The notes beneath the pieces were generated by a model, which was not told where the DNA came from, searched no databases, and worked only from the letters and a program-made list of their open reading frames with translations. The position numbers and the translations under genes are program-made. Of a DNA stretch of 6,994 nucleotides, positions 4,609 through 6,994 are shown piece after piece (position 1 is the stretch's first letter; each line of letters opens with the position of its first letter). Source of the stretch: Rickettsiales bacterium (lineage in GTDB: Bacteria > Pseudomonadota > Alphaproteobacteria > Rickettsiales > UBA3002); NCBI GenBank assembly GCA_021300075.1, contig JAJTIB010000144.1, positions 1 through 6,994 on the forward strand, in the 5' to 3' direction.

Positions 4609-6994
4609 TTACGCCGCTTTTTTTGCTTCGATATGCAGGCCAAGATCATGGCCGGTGATGGCCACATGGTCGCCGTCATGAATCTTTCCTTCAAGAATCA
4701 TGGTGGCGAGCCTGTCCTGCACCTGTTTCTGAATCACGCGCTTGAGCGGGCGCGCACCATAGACCGGGTCATAGCCCCGCTCTGCCAGCCATTCGCGTGC
4801 GGCCTCATCAAGCGCCAGCGTAATCTGTTTATCTTTCAGCAGCGCCTCAATACGCCGCATCTGAATATCCACAATCGCCCCCATATGCTCACGCGCGAGG
4901 CGGTGGAAGAGGATCACTTCATCAAGCCGGTTGAGGAATTCCGGGCGGAAGGAAGCTCGCACCACTTCCATCACTTTTTCGCGGGTTTCGGGGGAAATCG
5001 CCTCTTCCCGCTCCTCGCTGGCGGGGGATTTCTTGCGCGCCGCACCAGTAGGTGATTTCTTCGGATTCTCAGCTTCCTCCACCAGATAATGCGCGCCAAG
5101 ATTACTGGTGAGCACCAGAATCACATTGCGGAAATCGACCGTGCGCCCCTGCCCGTCTGTCAGCCGCCCTTCATCGAGCACCTGCAGCAGCACATTAAAC
5201 ACATCCGGGTGCGCTTTTTCGACCTCGTCGAATAACACGACCTGATAGGGTCTGCGCCGCACCGCTTCCGTCAGCGCGCCGCCCTGATCATAGCCCACAT
5301 AGCCGGGCGGGGCGCCAATCAACCGGGCGACCGCGTGTTTCTCCATATATTCGCTCATATCAATGCGAATCATGGCCGCATCATCGTCAAACATGAAGGC
5401 GGCAAGCGCTTTGGTCAGCTCGGTTTTTCCCACCCCCGTAGGCCCTAAAAACAGGAACGAACCAATCGGCCTTTGCGGGTCTTTAAGCCCTGCGCGGGCG
5501 CGGCGCACCGCCTGAGAAACTGCCGCCACCGCCTCTTTCTGGCCAATGACACGAGCGCCAAGCCCGGCTTCCATCTGCAGTAATTTATCGCGCTCACCTT
5601 CGAGCATTTTTTCTACCGGCACGCCCGTCCAGCGCGAGACAATCGCCGCGATATCCTCCTCCCGCACCACTTCGCTGGCGCTGCCGCTTTTCTGATCGCT
5701 CGTGGCCAGTTGTTTTTCCAGCTCCGGCAGGATGCCATATTGCAGCTCACCCGCCCGCGCCCAGTTGCCCTCGCGCTGAACTTTCTCAAGCTCGAGGCGC
5801 GCGGCTTCGAGTTTTTCTTTTACTCCACGCGCACCTGCCAGCCGCGCCTTATCAGCCTGCCAGCGTTCACCCAAGAGGCGCGACTGGCTTTCAAGTTCAC
5901 TCACCTCATCCTGTAGTTTTTTGAGCCGCTCGCGCGAGGCGCTGTCGGATTCTTTTTTGAGCGCTTCGCGTTCGATTTTCAGCTGCATCAGCTTGCGATC
6001 CACCTCATCGAGCGCTTCGGGTTTGCTGTCCACCTGCATGCGCAGGCGGCTTGCGGCTTCGTCCATCAGATCGATCGCTTTATCGGGCAGAAACCGATCG
6101 GTGATGTAGCGGTTGGATAGCGTAGCAGCGGCGACAAGCGCCGAATCAGAAATCGTAATGCCGTGATGCAGCTCGTATTTTTCTTTGAGGCCGCGCAGAA
6201 TGGAGATGGTGTCTTCGACCGTCGGCTCGCTCACGAATACCGACTGAAAACGCCTGGCGAGCGCCGCGTCTTTCTCGATATGTTTGCGGTATTCATCGAG
6301 CGTCGTCGCCCCCACGCAATGCAGGTCACCGCGCGCCAGCGCAGGCTTCAAGAGGTTCGAGGCATCCATCGAGCCTTCCGCAGCGCCAGCCCCCACCAGC
6401 GTGTGCAGCTCGTCAATAAACAGCACCACCTCGCCGGCGGAAGCGTCAATTTCGTTCAGCACCCCTTTCAGGCGCTCTTCAAACTCTCCACGAAATTTGG
6501 CGCCTGCCACCAGCGCGCCAAGATCAAGGGCCAACAGCCTTTTGCCTTTTAGCGCCTCAGGCACATCGCCACTGATAATCCTGAGCGCCAGCCCTTCAAC
6601 AATGGCGGTTTTGCCCACACCCGGCTCACCGATCAGCACCGGGTTGTTTTTTGTACGGCGCGAGAGCACCTGAATCGTGCGGCGAATTTCCTCATCTCGA
6701 CCAATGACCGGATCAAGCCGGCCGTTCGTCGCCAGCTCGGTCAGGTCCTTGGTATATTTTTTAAGTGCCTCAAACTTGTCCTCTGCCTGCGCCGAATCTG
6801 CCGTGCGACCCTTGCGCTGCTCGTTGATGGCGGCGTTGAGCGCTTCCGATTTCAGCCCGCATTCTTTTAACAATTGTCCGGTTCTGGTCTCAAGGGAAAG
6901 CGCCAGCGCCTGCACCAGACGTTCCACCGTCACAAAACTATCACCCGCCTTTTTCGCAATCTGCTCGGACTGGTCAATCACCCGCGCCATTTCC
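4609..6994 (-). CDS. clpB: ATP-dependent disaggregase ClpB, 5' end outside the window
   Basis: The right edge cuts the gene. The frame is open to the last base, and alignment from memory with E. coli ClpB puts the first visible Met near residue 87, so about 80-85 N-terminal residues are missing and that Met is internal. Counting from it: rest of the N domain (1-~60); D1 AAA+ with Walker A GEPGVGKT (121-128), pore loop KFRG (165-168), Walker B FIDE (191-194) and arginine fingers at 246-247; coiled-coil middle domain (about 325-435), the site of DnaK contact and the hallmark separating ClpB from ClpA; D2 with Walker A GPTGVGKT (516-523), pore loop GYVGY (563-567), Walker B LFDE (586-589), sensor-1 TSN (638-640) and arginine finger Arg688 in FRPEFLNR. 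ClpB threads aggregated proteins through a hexameric pore with DnaK/DnaJ/GrpE. D2 carries an extra K/S-rich stretch at 643-665. No promoter is visible here. Confidence 0.97.
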   Translation of the reverse strand, partial: EMARVIDQSEQIAKKAGDSFVTVERLVQALALSLETRTGQLLKECGLKSEALNAAINEQRKGRTADSAQAEDKFEALKKYTKDLTELATNGRLDPVIGRDEEIRRTIQVLSRRTKNNPVLIGEPGVGKTAIVEGLALRIISGDVPEALKGKRLLALDLGALVAGAKFRGEFEERLKGVLNEIDASAGEVVLFIDELHTLVGAGAAEGSMDASNLLKPALARGDLHCVGATTLDEYRKHIEKDAALARRFQSVFVSEPTVEDTISILRGLKEKYELHHGITISDSALVAAATLSNRYITDRFLPDKAIDLMDEAASRLRMQVDSKPEALDEVDRKLMQLKIEREALKKESDSASRERLKKLQDEVSELESQSRLLGERWQADKARLAGARGVKEKLEAARLELEKVQREGNWARAGELQYGILPELEKQLATSDQKSGSASEVVREEDIAAIVSRWTGVPVEKMLEGERDKLLQMEAGLGARVIGQKEAVAAVSQAVRRARAGLKDPQRPIGSFLFLGPTGVGKTELTKALAAFMFDDDAAMIRIDMSEYMEKHAVARLIGAPPGYVGYDQGGALTEAVRRRPYQVVLFDEVEKAHPDVFNVLLQVLDEGRLTDGQGRTVDFRNVILVLTSNLGAHYLVEEAENPKKSPTGAARKKSPASEEREEAISPETREKVMEVVRASFRPEFLNRLDEVILFHRLAREHMGAIVDIQMRRIEALLKDKQITLALDEAAREWLAERGYDPVYGARPLKRVIQKQVQDRLATMILEGKIHDGDHVAITGHDLGLHIEAKKAA

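Noticed and set aside
4613..4625. T-run near the clpB 3' end as terminator for the M23 gene
   Set aside because: The Ts encode the terminal lysine codons of ClpB on the other strand. The flanking GCCGC copies are direct, not inverted, so no stem forms.
6988..6990. ATG at 6990 as the true clpB start
   Set aside because: The codon before it (GAA) is also in frame, and the following residues align to the middle of the ClpB N domain, so the gene continues beyond the right edge.

Overview
The window looks like a chromosomal segment of an alphaproteobacterium. The best support is the ClpB C-terminal half: its sequence after the D2 arginine finger (HRLAREHMGAIVDIQMRRIE, then the WLAERGYDPVYGARPLKRVI stretch) reads like alphaproteobacterial ClpB. 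GC-rich REP-like palindromes with the GCGGGGA core and a small lipoprotein of alphaproteobacterial style fit this. I cannot name a genus. No phage, plasmid, CRISPR, tRNA or rRNA signal is visible.

Layout. Positions 1-385 hold no convincing gene but contain a GC-rich, REP/MITE-like palindromic element (about 123-275) and a near-perfect 20-bp palindrome (334-353). A small lipoprotein gene runs leftward (386-775). It has a strong Shine-Dalgarno and a perfect 9-bp hairpin in its leader. A 287-bp divergent spacer (776-1062) with several inverted repeats and a 4 x 7-bp tandem repeat separates it from a rightward gene for a GINT1_N-like beta-propeller protein (1063-1956). That gene converges on, and overlaps by 38 bp, a leftward GT4 glycosyltransferase gene (1919-2980). 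A 182-bp divergent spacer then leads to a rightward membrane-anchored LysM-like/M23 endopeptidase gene (3163-4602). Six bases beyond it ends the leftward clpB gene, which enters from the right edge and lacks its first ~80-85 codons in this window.

Functionally this is an envelope-plus-housekeeping neighbourhood. The propeller protein and the GT4 enzyme are plausible partners in surface glycan or glycolipid synthesis. The M23 protein is a probable peptidoglycan DD-endopeptidase, the lipoprotein is an uncharacterised envelope protein, and ClpB is the cytosolic disaggregase. Every gene is opposite in strand to its neighbour, so there is no multi-gene operon in view.

I do not see a clearly new biological system. 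The observations most worth a second look are a lysine/serine-rich insert in ClpB D2 at the place where ClpA carries its ClpP-binding loop, the antisense 3' overlap of the two glycan genes, the heptanucleotide repeat abutting the propeller gene start, and the REP/MITE-like element.
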